A stretch of DNA of 64,000 nucleotides from Mesorhizobium sp. B1-1-8 (GTDB taxonomy: Bacteria > Pseudomonadota > Alphaproteobacteria > Rhizobiales > Rhizobiaceae), in the NCBI RefSeq assembly GCF_006442795.2, contig NZ_CP083956.1, forward strand, positions 1,527,501-1,591,500, given 5' to 3'. The position numbers were made by a program, and so were the translations under genes. The notes below the pieces were generated by a model. That model was given only the letters and a program-made list of their open reading frames with translations. It was not told the origin of the DNA and searched no databases. Each line of letters starts with the position of its first letter. Within the stretch, counting starts at the first letter, position 1. Shown here in pieces: positions 1 through 11,932 of this stretch.

Positions 1-2856
<2,856 letters not shown>

Positions 2857-3073
2857 TTCCTAATGCCCATCGTGAAACACGATGGTCTTGCCAGCGCTCA
2901 CGCATGAGCGGCCCTTTGGGCCTATGCTCCGCGGGGGCGCCGGACGACCGGCGACGCGCAGTCGCGCTTGCGGGCTTCGCCCGAAAGCCAATTGTAAATG
3001 TCGCCTTGGCACGAACGCGACGATCCTTGGATCGCGCTTGAACAGCTTCTCGATTTTGAACGTGCGTTTTGCC

Positions 3074-3191
3074 GACCTGGTGGTTATGGCGGAGCGGCTG
3101 CACCCGATCCCATTCCGAACTCGGCCGTGAAACGCTCCAGCGCTGATGGTACTTCGTCTCAAGACGCGGGAGAGTAGGTCGCTGCCAGGTC
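3074..3191 (+). rRNA. rrf: 5S ribosomal RNA
   Basis: The ends are complementary (GACCTGG at 3074 and CCAGGTC ending at 3191). The middle has the conserved 5S core CCCATTCCGAACTCGG and GGGAGAGTAGG. It lies about 215 bp after the 23S gene, with a GC-rich processing region between them. Boundaries are good to a few bases. Confidence 0.95.
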
Positions 3192-3250
3192 TGCCAAGCG
3201 CACGTTCATGAAGTCTTCTCTTTATGATCAGGCCCGCCAAACGGGATTGT

Positions 3251-3272
3251 GGGCCGCGCAAGCGGCCCTTTC
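3251..3272 (+). terminator. Hairpin between 5S rRNA and tRNA-fMet
   Basis: GGGCCGC (3251-3257) pairs with GCGGCCC (3262-3268) around a GCAA loop, followed by TTTCATTT. It could be a weak terminator or an RNA-processing stem, since the tRNA downstream is usually part of the rRNA transcript. Confidence 0.45.
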
Positions 3273-3321
3273 ATTTGGCAGCGCTTGAATCCGGTAAGCT
3301 AGACCTTACCTATACGATTGA

Positions 3322-3398
<77 letters not shown>

Positions 3399-3403
3399 AG
3401 TCG

Positions 3404-3434
3404 AAAAACGGCCCGCCTCGCGCGGGCCGTTTTT
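3404..3434 (+). terminator. Rho-independent terminator of the rRNA-tRNA operon
   Basis: A strong stem ACGGCCCGC (3408-3416) / GCGGGCCGT (3422-3430) is followed by TTTTT and preceded by AAAAA. It can therefore stop transcription from both sides: the rRNA operon on the plus strand and the oxidoreductase gene converging from 3479. Confidence 0.85.
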
Positions 3435-3478
3435 CGTTTGTGGTGCGGCACAACCGGCTTTTACACTTGAGTTGTCGG

Positions 3479-4633
3479 TCATCGCTTGCCTGGCGTGAAA
3501 ATATGGGCGACGTACTCAGCGATCGCCAGGCTCGACGTCAGCCCGGGACTTTCGATGCCGAACAGATTGACCAGGCCTGCGACGCCATGGACGTTCGCGT
3601 CCTGGATGACGAAGTCGCTGTTGGCTTCGCCCGGTCCCGAAAGTTTCGGCCGGATGCCGCTATAGGCCGGCTGCAGGCTGCCGTCGGCCAGGTCCGGCCA
3701 GTATCTGCGGATCGCCTCGTAGAAGCCTTCGCCGCGCGCAGGGTCGACGCGGTAGTCGAGCCTATCCGTCCATTCGACGTCCGGCCCGAACCGGGCGGTG
3801 CCGCCGAGGTCGAGCGTCAGATGGACGCCGAGCCCGCCAGGCTCGGGCACCGGATAGACAAGCCGCGTGAAGGGTGCTCGTCCTGCCACCGAAAAATAAT
3901 TTCCCTTGGCGTAGCGAAGCGTCGGCAGGAATTGCCGGTCGAGGCCTTCGAGCGAGCCGGCCAATGTGATCGCGCTAAGACCCGCGGCGTTGACGAAGCG
4001 CGGTGTAGCGATCTCGAAACGCCCGCCGCTTGCCGTGTCAATCGTCTCAAGGACGATACAGGCGGTTTCGATGCGGCCGGACACGACGCGGGTGTTGAGC
4101 GAGAGCATCGCGCCGCGCTCTTCGGCATCGCCGAGCAAAGCGAGTAACAGCGCATGGCTGTCAATGATCCCTGTGGAAGGCGAGAGCAAGGCAGCAGTGC
4201 AACGCAATGCCGGCTCCAGCGCTCGCGCCTCGGCGCTAGTCAGGTAGGCAAGGTCATTGACGCCGCAGGCGGCGGCGTTAGCGCGGATGGCGGCCAGCAC
4301 GGGTTCCTGGGCTTCGTCGGTGGCGACGATCAGTTTGCCGCAGCGCCGGTGCGGGATCGCGCGCTCGGCGCAGTAGCGGTACAGCATGTCGCGCCCGGCA
4401 ACGCAGAACCGCGCCTTCAGCGATCCGTGCGGATAATAAATTCCGGCGTGGATGACCTCCGAATTGCGCGAACTTGTCTCGGTGCCGATGGCATCGGCCG
4501 ACTCGAGGATCAGCGTATCCAGGCCTTGCGCTGCCATACTGCGGGCGACCGCCAGGCCGATGACGCCAGCGCCGGCAACGATGCAGTCGATCTGTTCCAT
4601 GCTCATTACATCCGGCGCCTTGAGCGTTTTCAT
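3479..4633 (-). CDS. LhgO-like FAD-dependent oxidoreductase
   Basis: A 384-residue flavoprotein of the D-amino-acid-oxidase (DAO) fold. The Rossmann FAD motif GAGVIG lies about 20 residues in. The stretch [15 protein letters not shown] is typical of the L-2-hydroxyglutarate oxidase (LhgO) branch. Near the C terminus [10 protein letters not shown] and [17 protein letters not shown] form the usual FAD-closing region. Expected role: oxidation of a 2-hydroxyacid or related metabolite, passing electrons to the membrane or to oxygen. A second possible start, [10 protein letters not shown], lies 33 bp inside and fits the family better. The gene converges on the rRNA terminator and is divergent from the aminotransferase. 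The exact substrate cannot be told. Confidence 0.8.
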   Translation of the reverse strand: MKTLKAPDVMSMEQIDCIVAGAGVIGLAVARSMAAQGLDTLILESADAIGTETSSRNSEVIHAGIYYPHGSLKARFCVAGRDMLYRYCAERAIPHRRCGKLIVATDEAQEPVLAAIRANAAACGVNDLAYLTSAEARALEPALRCTAALLSPSTGIIDSHALLLALLGDAEERGAMLSLNTRVVSGRIETACIVLETIDTASGGRFEIATPRFVNAAGLSAITLAGSLEGLDRQFLPTLRYAKGNYFSVAGRAPFTRLVYPVPEPGGLGVHLTLDLGGTARFGPDVEWTDRLDYRVDPARGEGFYEAIRRYWPDLADGSLQPAYSGIRPKLSGPGEANSDFVIQDANVHGVAGLVNLFGIESPGLTSSLAIAEYVAHIFTPGKR

Positions 4634-4777
4634 GGCGCTATCGATCGTGACACAGCGGCCCTTGCGGCCGGCCGGCGCTATGATGCATCAAGCAGGACAA
4701 AGCAAAGGTGGAATTTGGGATTTCTCAACAGGAGGGATCGTCCTATTCCGCTTGGACGCCTGCCGACAGGAGCCAGC

Positions 4778-6154
4778 ATGGACGCCAGACCCAATTCCCC
4801 TGAAGCCCGCGACATCCGCTACCATTTGCACGGCTATACCAATGCCCGCAAGCATCAGGAGACGGGTCCGCTGGTCATCGAAAAGGGCGACGGCATTTAT
4901 GTCGAGGACATCGCCGGCAACCGCTACATCGAGGCGATGGCTGGCCTGTGGAGCGTCGCCGTCGGCTTCTCGGAAAAGCGGCTGGTCGAGGCCGCCACAA
5001 GGCAGATGTCGAAGCTGCCCTTCTATCACGACTTCGGCTCGAAAGCGCATTCGCCGCTGATCGACCTGGCGGAAAAGCTGGTGCAGATGGCGCCGGTGCC
5101 GATGAGCAAGGCCTATTTCACCAATTCGGGCTCCGAAGCCAACGATACGGCCATGAAGATGATCTGGTACCGGTCGAACGCGCTCGGCCAGCCGGCGCGC
5201 AAGAAGATCATCAGCCGCAAGCGCGGCTATCACGGCGTCACCATTGCCGCGGCAAGCCTGACCGGGCTGCCGAACAATCATCTGTCGTTCGACCTGCCGA
5301 TCGCCAATGTGCTGCACACGGCGACGCCGCACCACTGGCGTGACGCCGCGCCCGGCGAGAGCGAGGAGCAGTTTTCGAGCCGGCTCGCCGCCGAGTTGGA
5401 AGCGCTGATCCTTGCCGAGGGGCCGGAGACCATCGCTGCCTTCATCGGCGAGCCGGTCATGGGCGCCGGCGGGGTCATCGTGCCGCCTGCCGGTTACTGG
5501 GAGAAGATCCAGGCAGTGCTGTCGAAGTACGACATCCTGCTGGTCGCCGACGAAGTGATCTGCGGTTTTGGCCGGACCGGAAATATGTTCGGCTCGCAGA
5601 CCTTCGGTATCAAGCCCGACATCATGGTGCTGTCCAAGCAGATCTCGTCGTCCTACCTGCCGATCTCGGCGCTCATCATCAACGACAAGATGTTCGAGCC
5701 GATCGCCGGCGAGAGCGACCGCATCGGCACCTTCGGCCACGGCTTCACCGGCGGCGGCCATCCCGTCGCCGCGGCCGTGGCGCTGGAGAACATCAAGCTG
5801 ATTGAAGAGCGCGACCTCGTCGGCAATGCGCGCACGGTCGGCGCGCATTTGCAGGCAAGGCTGCGCAAGCTTGACTCGCATCCGCTGGTGGGCGAGGTGC
5901 GCGGCGTCGGTCTCATCGCCGCCGTCGAGCTGGTCGCCGACACGGCCAGCAAGGCGACTTGGGGCAAGACGGCCGCGCTCGGCGCGCTGGTCAACGGTTT
6001 CCTGCAGCAGAACGGCGTGATCTCGCGCAATATGGGCGACGCGATCGCCTTCTGTCCGCCGCTGATCATTACCGAGACCCAGGCCGACGCGCTGGTCGAT
6101 GCGTTCGAGCGGTCGCTCGCCGCCGCTCTGCCGCTGGTTCATCCGCAGGGCTGA
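4778..6154 (+). CDS. Class III (omega-type) aminotransferase
   Basis: 458 residues, PLP-dependent fold type I. Seen: the N-terminal HGYTNARKH segment, TNSGSEANDTAMKM (phosphate-binding region), KRGYHGVT, the ADEVICGFGRTG motif with the PLP-ring aspartate, and the putative Schiff-base lysine in VLSKQISSSYLP. This matches omega-amino-acid/polyamine:pyruvate aminotransferases. The frame is open far upstream, but the start at 4778 has a good RBS (AGGAG at 4768-4772) and gives the family length. A ThuA-like gene follows after 14 bp. Nearby PuuA/PuuB-like genes suggest amine or amino-acid breakdown; that link is inference. Confidence 0.88.
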   Translation: MDARPNSPEARDIRYHLHGYTNARKHQETGPLVIEKGDGIYVEDIAGNRYIEAMAGLWSVAVGFSEKRLVEAATRQMSKLPFYHDFGSKAHSPLIDLAEKLVQMAPVPMSKAYFTNSGSEANDTAMKMIWYRSNALGQPARKKIISRKRGYHGVTIAAASLTGLPNNHLSFDLPIANVLHTATPHHWRDAAPGESEEQFSSRLAAELEALILAEGPETIAAFIGEPVMGAGGVIVPPAGYWEKIQAVLSKYDILLVADEVICGFGRTGNMFGSQTFGIKPDIMVLSKQISSSYLPISALIINDKMFEPIAGESDRIGTFGHGFTGGGHPVAAAVALENIKLIEERDLVGNARTVGAHLQARLRKLDSHPLVGEVRGVGLIAAVELVADTASKATWGKTAALGALVNGFLQQNGVISRNMGDAIAFCPPLIITETQADALVDAFERSLAAALPLVHPQG

Positions 6155-6168
6155 GAAGGAGAGAAAAG

Positions 6169-6810
6169 ATGCGGCAGGCACTGATCGTCTGGGGCGGCTG
6201 GGAAGGGCACGAACCTGAAGCCGGGGCGCGCGTCGTCAAGTCGATGCTGGAGGAAGAAGGCTTTGCCGTGCGCGTCGAAAACTCGACGGAAGCGTTCGGC
6301 GACCCGGCCATCGCCGATCTCAGCCTGATTGTTCCGATCTACACCATGTCCAAGCTCGGCAAGGCCGAAGAGGCCAATCTCACCAAGGCGGTCGAGGACG
6401 GCGTCGGCCTCGGCGGCTATCACGGCGGCATGGGCGACGCCTTCCGCGACTCGCCCGGCTACCAGTTCATGTGCGGCGGTCAGTGGGTCGCGCATCCCGG
6501 CAACATCATCGACTATCGGATCGACATCGTCCGGCGCGACGATCCGATCATGCAGGGCATCGAGGATTTCGCCTACCGTTCCGAGCAATATTACATGCAT
6601 GTCGACCCGTCGAACGAGGTGCTGGCGACCACCACCTTCACGGGCGAGCATGCGCCGTGGATCGACGGCGTCGTCATGCCGGTCGTCTGGAAGCGCCGGC
6701 ACGGCAAGGGTCGGGTGTTTTATTCCTCGCTCGGCCACGTCGCGGAGGAGTTCGAGGTGCCGCAGATGCGGACCATCCTGCGCCGCGGGCTGGTCTGGGC
6801 GGCGCGCTGA
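6169..6810 (+). CDS. ThuA-like (GATase-like fold) protein
   Basis: 213 residues, start supported by AAGGAGAG just upstream. It has the ThuA-family features: an N-terminal beta strand ALIVWGGWEGHEPE, a central GLGGYHGGMGDAF, HPGNIIDYRIDI, then YMHVDPSNEVLATTTF and the C-terminal GKGRVFYSSLGH. ThuA proteins share a class I glutamine-amidotransferase-like fold but have no cysteine at the nucleophile position, as here (GYHGG). In rhizobia the family is linked to sugar (for example trehalose) use. It is probably co-transcribed with the aminotransferase; its role there is unknown. Confidence 0.8.
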   Translation: MRQALIVWGGWEGHEPEAGARVVKSMLEEEGFAVRVENSTEAFGDPAIADLSLIVPIYTMSKLGKAEEANLTKAVEDGVGLGGYHGGMGDAFRDSPGYQFMCGGQWVAHPGNIIDYRIDIVRRDDPIMQGIEDFAYRSEQYYMHVDPSNEVLATTTFTGEHAPWIDGVVMPVVWKRRHGKGRVFYSSLGHVAEEFEVPQMRTILRRGLVWAAR

Positions 6811-6835
6811 GCCTTTCCGGCCTTTACGAAGCCGG

Positions 6836-8248
6836 CTAAACGCTTTCCAGATAGGTCTCGATCTCGAAGTCGCTGACGTTAAGCGCGAAGGTGTTCAGCT
6901 CCTGGCGCTTGCAGGCGATGAAGGCGTCGCGCAGAACAGCCGGAAAAATCTCCGCCACATGCGGCCCACTCTCGAAGGCGGCGATGGCCGAAGCCCAGTC
7001 CGGCGGCAGCTTGGCCAGCGGCAGTCCCTGCCCTTCGCCGCCGGTCGGCTCGCCGGGCGACAATTCCCGCTCGATACCGGCGAGTGCCGCACCCAGGATC
7101 GCCGCCAGCACCAGATAAGGATTGGCATCGGCGCCGGAAACGCGATGCTCGATGCGGCGCGCCGCCGACGGGCCGCCGGGAATGCGGATTGCCACCATGC
7201 GGTTCTCGTAGCCCCAGGCGACCGCGGTCGGCGCATAGGAGCGCGGCCGCAGCCGGCGGTAGGAATTGAAGTGCGGCGCGAACACCAGCGTGCTTTCGGC
7301 CATTGCAGCAAGCAGGCCGCCGACCGCGTGGCGCATGGTGCCGGAGCCCTGGTCGCTGCCATCGTCGAAGATGTTGCGACCTTTGCGGTCGACCAGGCTG
7401 AAATGGACGTGGAAACCATTGCCGGCCCGCTCGCCGTAAGGCTTGGCCATGAAGCAGGCGGCAAAGCCGTGCTTGCGGGCGATGCCCTTGACGGTGCGCT
7501 TAAACAGCACCGCATCGTCGGCGGCGCGCAAGGCATCGGGGACGTGGTTCAGGTTGATCTCGAACTGGCCGACGCCGTTCTCGGCGATCGCGGTGTCGAC
7601 CGGAATGCCCTGCATGCGGCAGGCGTCATAGATGTCGTGAATGAAGGCCTCGAAGTCGTCGATCTCGTCGATCGACAGCGCCGCGTCGGAATCAAGCCGC
7701 CGCCCGGTGACCGGCGAGACTGGGCCGACCGGCCGCTGAGAGGTCGGATCGACAAGGTAGAATTCGAGCTCCGTCGCGACCACCGGAGTGAGATCGAGCG
7801 CTGCATAGCGGTCGAGGATGCGGGCAAGCGCGCGGCGCGGGTCGCCCAGATACGGCGCGCCGCTCTCGTCGGCTAGCCAGAGCGGCAGCAGCGCCGTCGG
7901 GTGCGCCGTCCAGTCGACGGGCAGGATGCCGCGTCCCGTCCAATGGCAAAGGCCATCGGCGTCGCCGGTCGAAAAAACCTGCGCGTTGCCTTCGATGTCC
8001 TCGCCCCAGACGTCGAGCCCGATCAGCGAATAGGGCATGCGCAGCTTGCCCTCGAGCGCCTTGCGCGCCTGCTCGACCGGGATGCGCTTGCCGCGCATGA
8101 TGCCGTTGAGATCGCACACCGCGGCCCGAAGGCTATGGATGTCCTCTCTGCTTTCGAGCCAGTTCAAAACATCCGCAATTGCATCGCCCAATTTCCAGCC
8201 CCTGGTTTTTCTGAAGGTGCTGTAGCCCTGTCGGCTACGATATCTCAT
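6836..8248 (-). CDS. Glutamine synthetase-like ligase (PuuA-type), copy 1
   Basis: 470 residues of the class I glutamine-synthetase fold: a beta-grasp N domain (AAVCDLNGIMRGKRIP) and a catalytic domain with ATELEFYLVDP, GVGQFEINLNHV, GNGFHVHFSL, RIPGGPSAARRIEHRVSGADANPYL. This resembles gamma-glutamylputrescine synthetase and related gamma-glutamyl-amine ligases rather than GlnA, which is usually encoded beside glnB. The first 15-20 residues are poorly conserved in type and the true start could be a TTG further in (Leu before GDAIADV). It converges on the ThuA-like gene. A second, different paralogue lies at 11933-13303. Confidence 0.85.
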   Translation of the reverse strand: MRYRSRQGYSTFRKTRGWKLGDAIADVLNWLESREDIHSLRAAVCDLNGIMRGKRIPVEQARKALEGKLRMPYSLIGLDVWGEDIEGNAQVFSTGDADGLCHWTGRGILPVDWTAHPTALLPLWLADESGAPYLGDPRRALARILDRYAALDLTPVVATELEFYLVDPTSQRPVGPVSPVTGRRLDSDAALSIDEIDDFEAFIHDIYDACRMQGIPVDTAIAENGVGQFEINLNHVPDALRAADDAVLFKRTVKGIARKHGFAACFMAKPYGERAGNGFHVHFSLVDRKGRNIFDDGSDQGSGTMRHAVGGLLAAMAESTLVFAPHFNSYRRLRPRSYAPTAVAWGYENRMVAIRIPGGPSAARRIEHRVSGADANPYLVLAAILGAALAGIERELSPGEPTGGEGQGLPLAKLPPDWASAIAAFESGPHVAEIFPAVLRDAFIACKRQELNTFALNVSDFEIETYLESV

Positions 8249-8711
8249 TTACAGCTTGTGAGTTCATGAAGGCCGCCTTGGCTATCGCCCGGTGGCTTTT
8301 CTTCATTTTTTCAAGTCACTAGCTGGAATATCGGGCGGCATTTCAAGTCCGTTTTCTGCGATCTGCGATCGCAACATAGCGACACGTTCCCGGAAAGCCA
8401 AGCGGCATTTGAGGCAGTCCGTGTTGGCCGCTGTCGGGCCGTCGGCCGTTGGATTCGCATACTTTGGGGATTGGCCGAGACGCCGGTCCTTCGTCATCCT
8501 GGGGCGGAGCAAGGAGCGCAGCGACGCAGCGCAGACCCCAGGATCCATGCCGTTACTCCGGAGCGCTTCGACGGTGCAGAATTCTGCTCCGCTGCATTCT
8601 TCGGTCGAGGTTGCGGCATGGATCCCAGGGTCTCCGCGACGGAGCTTCGCTCCTGCTTCGCCCTGGGATGACGAAGCTCGGAGGCCTCTGCCAATCTCCA
8701 AAGTCTGCGCA
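8249..8711. other. Intergenic stretch of 463 bp, mostly a repeat
   Basis: No convincing gene. The second half is a long palindromic repeat (8488-8675). The first half, next to the glutamine-synthetase-like gene, should hold that gene's promoter, but no clear -35/-10 pair could be picked out. Confidence 0.6.
8488..8675. repeat. Palindromic intergenic repeat, family A, copy 1
   Basis: The left arm CTTCGTCATCCTGGGGCGGAG is mirrored by CCTGGGATGACGAAG at the right end, with further pairing (CCAGGATCCATGCCG with CGGCATGGATCCCAGG). The centre carries CAGAATTCTG. A diverged copy of the same layout, including the CAGAATTCTG core, is at 57898-58075. The whole can fold into a long hairpin. Confidence 0.8.
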
Positions 8712-9410
8712 CTAGTGCCGGGTTTCGGGGAACTTGACCTGCTTGAGGATGTGCGTGGCGCCCTCGTCGATGTCGCGCATGATGGCGGCGCGGGCTCGTT
8801 CGCCATCGCCCGCCTCGATCGCCGCGACCACCTCCTCGTGATAATCGATGCCGAGAATGGCGGCGAGGTCGTCCTCGAAGCCGATGCGCAGGTTTCTGAG
8901 AAAGGGGCCGACCTGCATCCACACGGTCTCGATCAGGAAGATCATCTGCTCGTTGCCGCAGTGGCGGTAGATCGAGAATTTGAAGTCGTAGTTCTTGCGC
9001 AGATAGTCGTCGATGTCGCCGCTGCGGGCGGCCTGGGTGAGCTCGGTGCTATGGCGGCGGATGGCGCGCAGATTGTTGCCGTTGATGCGTTTCGTCGCGA
9101 GCTCCGTGGCCGTGCCTTCGAGGATCGTGCGCACGGCGGTTAATTGCGAAAAACGTTCGGCCGAGATCAGCGGCACCTCGACACTGCCGTTCGGCATCGG
9201 GCTCAGCGCCCTCAGCGCCTGCAGCCGCATGAAGGCGCTGCGCACGGGCATATCGCTGGTGCCGAGCTCCTTGGCGAGCTTGCGCGAGGTCAGCTTCTGG
9301 CCGGGCTGGAGCTGACCCGACATCAGCGCCCGCACGAGCTCCATATAGACTTTCTCATGCAGCGGAACTGTATCGACAGCGGTCAGTCCGAATTGCGATT
9401 TGTCGGCCAT
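8712..9410 (-). CDS. GntR-family regulator, FadR/FCD type
   Basis: 232 residues. N-terminal winged helix-turn-helix: EKVYMELVRALMSGQLQPGQKL, SRKLAKELGTSDMPVRSAFMRLQ, then the wing. The C-terminal two-thirds is helical and FCD-like (FKFSIYRHCGN, DYHEEVVAAIEAGD). Such repressors usually answer to sugar acids or other carboxylates. It sits before an SDR gene and uxuA, so the likely signal is a hexuronate intermediate. The palindrome at 10459-10474 between SDR and uxuA is a plausible target. The effector is inferred from context. Confidence 0.85.
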   Translation of the reverse strand: MADKSQFGLTAVDTVPLHEKVYMELVRALMSGQLQPGQKLTSRKLAKELGTSDMPVRSAFMRLQALRALSPMPNGSVEVPLISAERFSQLTAVRTILEGTATELATKRINGNNLRAIRRHSTELTQAARSGDIDDYLRKNYDFKFSIYRHCGNEQMIFLIETVWMQVGPFLRNLRIGFEDDLAAILGIDYHEEVVAAIEAGDGERARAAIMRDIDEGATHILKQVKFPETRH

Positions 9411-9550
9411 TGGCTATGCGTTACTTCATTCGTCCTGAAATCTGTTTGGCCGCTTCGTCTATTTACCGGCGACTTTAGAGCGCACGATAGACGGTTAACG
9501 CGCGCCGCCGCAAGTGAGGCGAGGCCGCGTCTGTTGATGGTGGCAATCGC

Positions 9551-10336
9551 TTATCTGACGCCGATGCCTGCCGTCAGGCCGCCGTCGATCTTGTAGTCGG
9601 CGCCGGTGCAGAAGCTGGCCTTCGACGAGCAAAGGAAGGCGATGAGCTCGGCCACCTCCTCAGGCTCGCCGATGCGGCCAAGCGGATGGGCTTCGCCGAA
9701 ACGCTTGAAGGCCGCCTCGACATCGGCGTCGCTGCCGCCATCGCCGCGCGCGGCCTTTTCGAGGATGGGCGTGCGGATCGAGCCCGGGCTGACCGAGTTC
9801 ACGCGAATGCCCTGACGGGCATAATCGAGCGCCAGCGAGCGCGTCAGCGTGTGGATCGCGCCTTTGGTGGTCGCGTAGGCGGCGACATTCTGCTGGCAGG
9901 CAAAGCCCTGCACCGACGCCACGTTGACGATGCCGCCGCCGCCGCGCTTGATCATTTCGGGAATGCCGAAATGGGCGGTCAGATAGATCGAGCCGATATT
10001 GACCGACATCGCCCGGTTCCAGGTCTCGAAATCGGTGCTGGTCGCCGTGCCATAGGGGTGCACCGCCGCGGAGTTGACGATGATGTCCAGGCCGCCGAAG
10101 CGCTCGACGCCGGCGGCGATCGCTTTCTCGACCTGGTCCGATCTGGAGACGTCGGTGGTCAGCACCAGCGCTTCGGCGCCCGAACGATGGAGCACAGCCT
10201 GCATCGCCGCATTGGCGCTTTCGTCGATGCCGAGAGCGAGGATCGCCGCACCGCCTTCGGCAAGACGCCGGGCGCTGGCCAGGCCGATTCCGGTAGTTCC
10301 CGTCACCAGGGCAACCTTGCCGTCGAAATCCTTCAT
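9551..10336 (-). CDS. SDR-family oxidoreductase
   Basis: 261 residues. The cofactor motif TGTTGIG is near the N terminus, NSAAVHPYG follows in the middle, and the active-site YATTKGAIHTL (YxxxK) is preceded by VNVASVQG with the catalytic serine. The C-terminal CTGADYKIDGG is the usual SDR ending. The start at 10336 (MKDFDGK) is chosen because GGAGG lies just upstream and the longer frame adds only non-conserved residues. Divergent from uxuA. It could be the fructuronate/mannonate reductase of the same pathway, because SDR proteins replace UxuB in many bacteria; inference. Confidence 0.85.
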   Translation of the reverse strand: MKDFDGKVALVTGTTGIGLASARRLAEGGAAILALGIDESANAAMQAVLHRSGAEALVLTTDVSRSDQVEKAIAAGVERFGGLDIIVNSAAVHPYGTATSTDFETWNRAMSVNIGSIYLTAHFGIPEMIKRGGGGIVNVASVQGFACQQNVAAYATTKGAIHTLTRSLALDYARQGIRVNSVSPGSIRTPILEKAARGDGGSDADVEAAFKRFGEAHPLGRIGEPEEVAELIAFLCSSKASFCTGADYKIDGGLTAGIGVR

Positions 10337-10458
10337 GGACAAACTCCTCCAATGACGGCCAAGAGGCCTGATGCGCCTGGCAGGAAGGCGGCGCGAATCC
10401 GGATCTGGTTCATCGGATAGCACAAGCCTGCCTGTCGCAATCGTGCGATTTGACTGCC

Positions 10459-10474
10459 ATTGTCGTCCGACAAT
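10459..10474. promoter_or_regulatory. Candidate operator between SDR gene and uxuA
   Basis: ATTGTCGTCCGACAAT is a perfect palindrome with 7-bp arms and a 2-bp centre. It lies 33 bp before the uxuA start and about 120 bp before the SDR start. GntR/FCD repressors bind palindromes of this size; the GntR gene two genes away is the likely partner. Confidence 0.55.
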
Positions 10475-10506
10475 AAGGTCGATCGCAACCGCATAAAGAG
10501 GCAGTG

Positions 10507-11706
10507 ATGGAACAATGCTGGCGCTGGTACGGTCCGGACGATCCGGTCATGCTCGACCATGTCAAGCAGGCGGGCGCGACGGGCATCGTATCGGCGCTGC
10601 ACAACATCTATGACGGCAGCGCCTGGCCGCTGGATGCCATCCTCGAGCGCAAGCGCTTCATCGAGGCGGCGGGCCTGACCTGGTCGGTGGTGGAGAGCAT
10701 TCCCGTCCACAATTCGATAAAGATCGGCGCACCGGAGCGGCAGCGCTACACTGGCTGGTACAAGGATATGATCCGTGCGCTGGCCGAGGCCGGCATCTCC
10801 ACCATCTGCTACAATTTCATGCCGGTGGTCGACTGGACCCGCACGGACCTCATGTACCGGTTGCCGACCACTGGTTATGCCTTGCGTTTCGATGCCATAG
10901 ATTTCGCCGCCTATGATCTTTTCGTGCTAAAGCGCAAAAATGCCGAGGCGAGCTACAGCCCGGCGCGCCTCAAGGAGGCGGAAGCGCGGCTGAAGACGTT
11001 AAGCACCGAGGCCATCGACAGAATAGAGCGCAACCTGATCGCCGGCCTGCCGGCCACCGAACGCAGGTATAACCGCGACACCATGCGGGAGGCGCTTGCC
11101 GACTACGATGGGATCGGCCCGGCCGAACTGCGCGCCAACCTCGCGTGGTTCCTGAACGAGATCATCCCGGTCGCCGAGGAAGCCGGCGTCCGTATGTGCA
11201 TCCATCCCGACGATCCGCCGTTCTCGCTCTACGGGCTGCCGCGCGTCGTTTCCACCGCCGATGACGCGCGCTTCATCCTCAAGGCAGTCGACAGCCCCGC
11301 GAACGGCCTGACCTTCTGCACGGGCTCCTATGGCGTGCGCGCGGACAACGATCTCGTCGCAATGATCGAGGAATTCGCGCCAAAAATTCATTTCGTGCAT
11401 CTGCGCAACGTGACGCGGGAGGCCGACGGCTCTTTCTTCGAGGCGGAGCATCTGGAAGGCTCGACCGACATGGCGGCGGTCGTCCTGGCGCTGATGAAGG
11501 AGGAGACGCGCCGGCGCAAGGAGGGCAGGGCCGACTGGCGCATTCCGATGCGCCCCGACCATGGCCATTTGCTTGCCGACGACATCGGCAAGACCAGGAT
11601 CAACCCGGGCTATTCACTGATCGGCCGGCTCAAGGGCCTCGCCGAATTGCGCGGCATCATGCGCGCGGTCGAGCGGTTCGAGCTGGCCTCGGGGGGCTAC
11701 CAGTAA
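10507..11706 (+). CDS. uxuA: D-mannonate dehydratase
   Basis: 399 residues that match the remembered E. coli UxuA along the whole length: [63 protein letters not shown], and RPDHGH near the end (metal and substrate ligands). It converts D-mannonate to 2-keto-3-deoxygluconate in glucuronate breakdown. A GTG three bases upstream (10504) is an alternative start. Divergent from the SDR gene with a palindromic operator between them. Confidence 0.95.
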   Translation: MEQCWRWYGPDDPVMLDHVKQAGATGIVSALHNIYDGSAWPLDAILERKRFIEAAGLTWSVVESIPVHNSIKIGAPERQRYTGWYKDMIRALAEAGISTICYNFMPVVDWTRTDLMYRLPTTGYALRFDAIDFAAYDLFVLKRKNAEASYSPARLKEAEARLKTLSTEAIDRIERNLIAGLPATERRYNRDTMREALADYDGIGPAELRANLAWFLNEIIPVAEEAGVRMCIHPDDPPFSLYGLPRVVSTADDARFILKAVDSPANGLTFCTGSYGVRADNDLVAMIEEFAPKIHFVHLRNVTREADGSFFEAEHLEGSTDMAAVVLALMKEETRRRKEGRADWRIPMRPDHGHLLADDIGKTRINPGYSLIGRLKGLAELRGIMRAVERFELASGGYQ

Positions 11707-11932
11707 TCATGCGCTGCTGCCGGCACGAGTATCTGCAACGTGCGGAGGAGACGAAAGTCGGCTCGCACGTCGTTCGCGACGGCTGGACCGAAGGAGGATT
11801 CGGCAACGCCTGATCCGGCCTGCCGGCCGGCCATCAGGCGGGCGTCCGTCCTCGGATAATGCAGCCAATATAACGCCCTACCGGAACGGAAATGCCCGCC
11901 GAAGCGATTTCTCCTTCGAACGGACATGACCA
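11707..11932. other. Intergenic 226 bp, nothing recognised
   Basis: Lies between uxuA and the second PuuA-like gene. It should hold the promoter of the downstream operon. No clear operator, repeat or small gene seen. Confidence 0.4.

Noticed and set aside
4688..6181. 497-residue open frame on the minus strand
   Set aside because: It is antisense to the aminotransferase, which has all family motifs; the frame is a result of high GC and has low-complexity R/D/H/G-rich sequence.
6169..6810. ThuA-like protein as a stand-in for the gamma-glutamyl hydrolase PuuD
   Set aside because: It shares the amidotransferase-like fold but has no cysteine at the nucleophile position, so the same chemistry is unlikely.
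8488..8675. Repeat regions as possible CRISPR arrays or small RNA genes
   Set aside because: There are no regularly spaced direct repeats with unique spacers; the structure is a single long palindrome. No CRISPR array is seen anywhere in the window.
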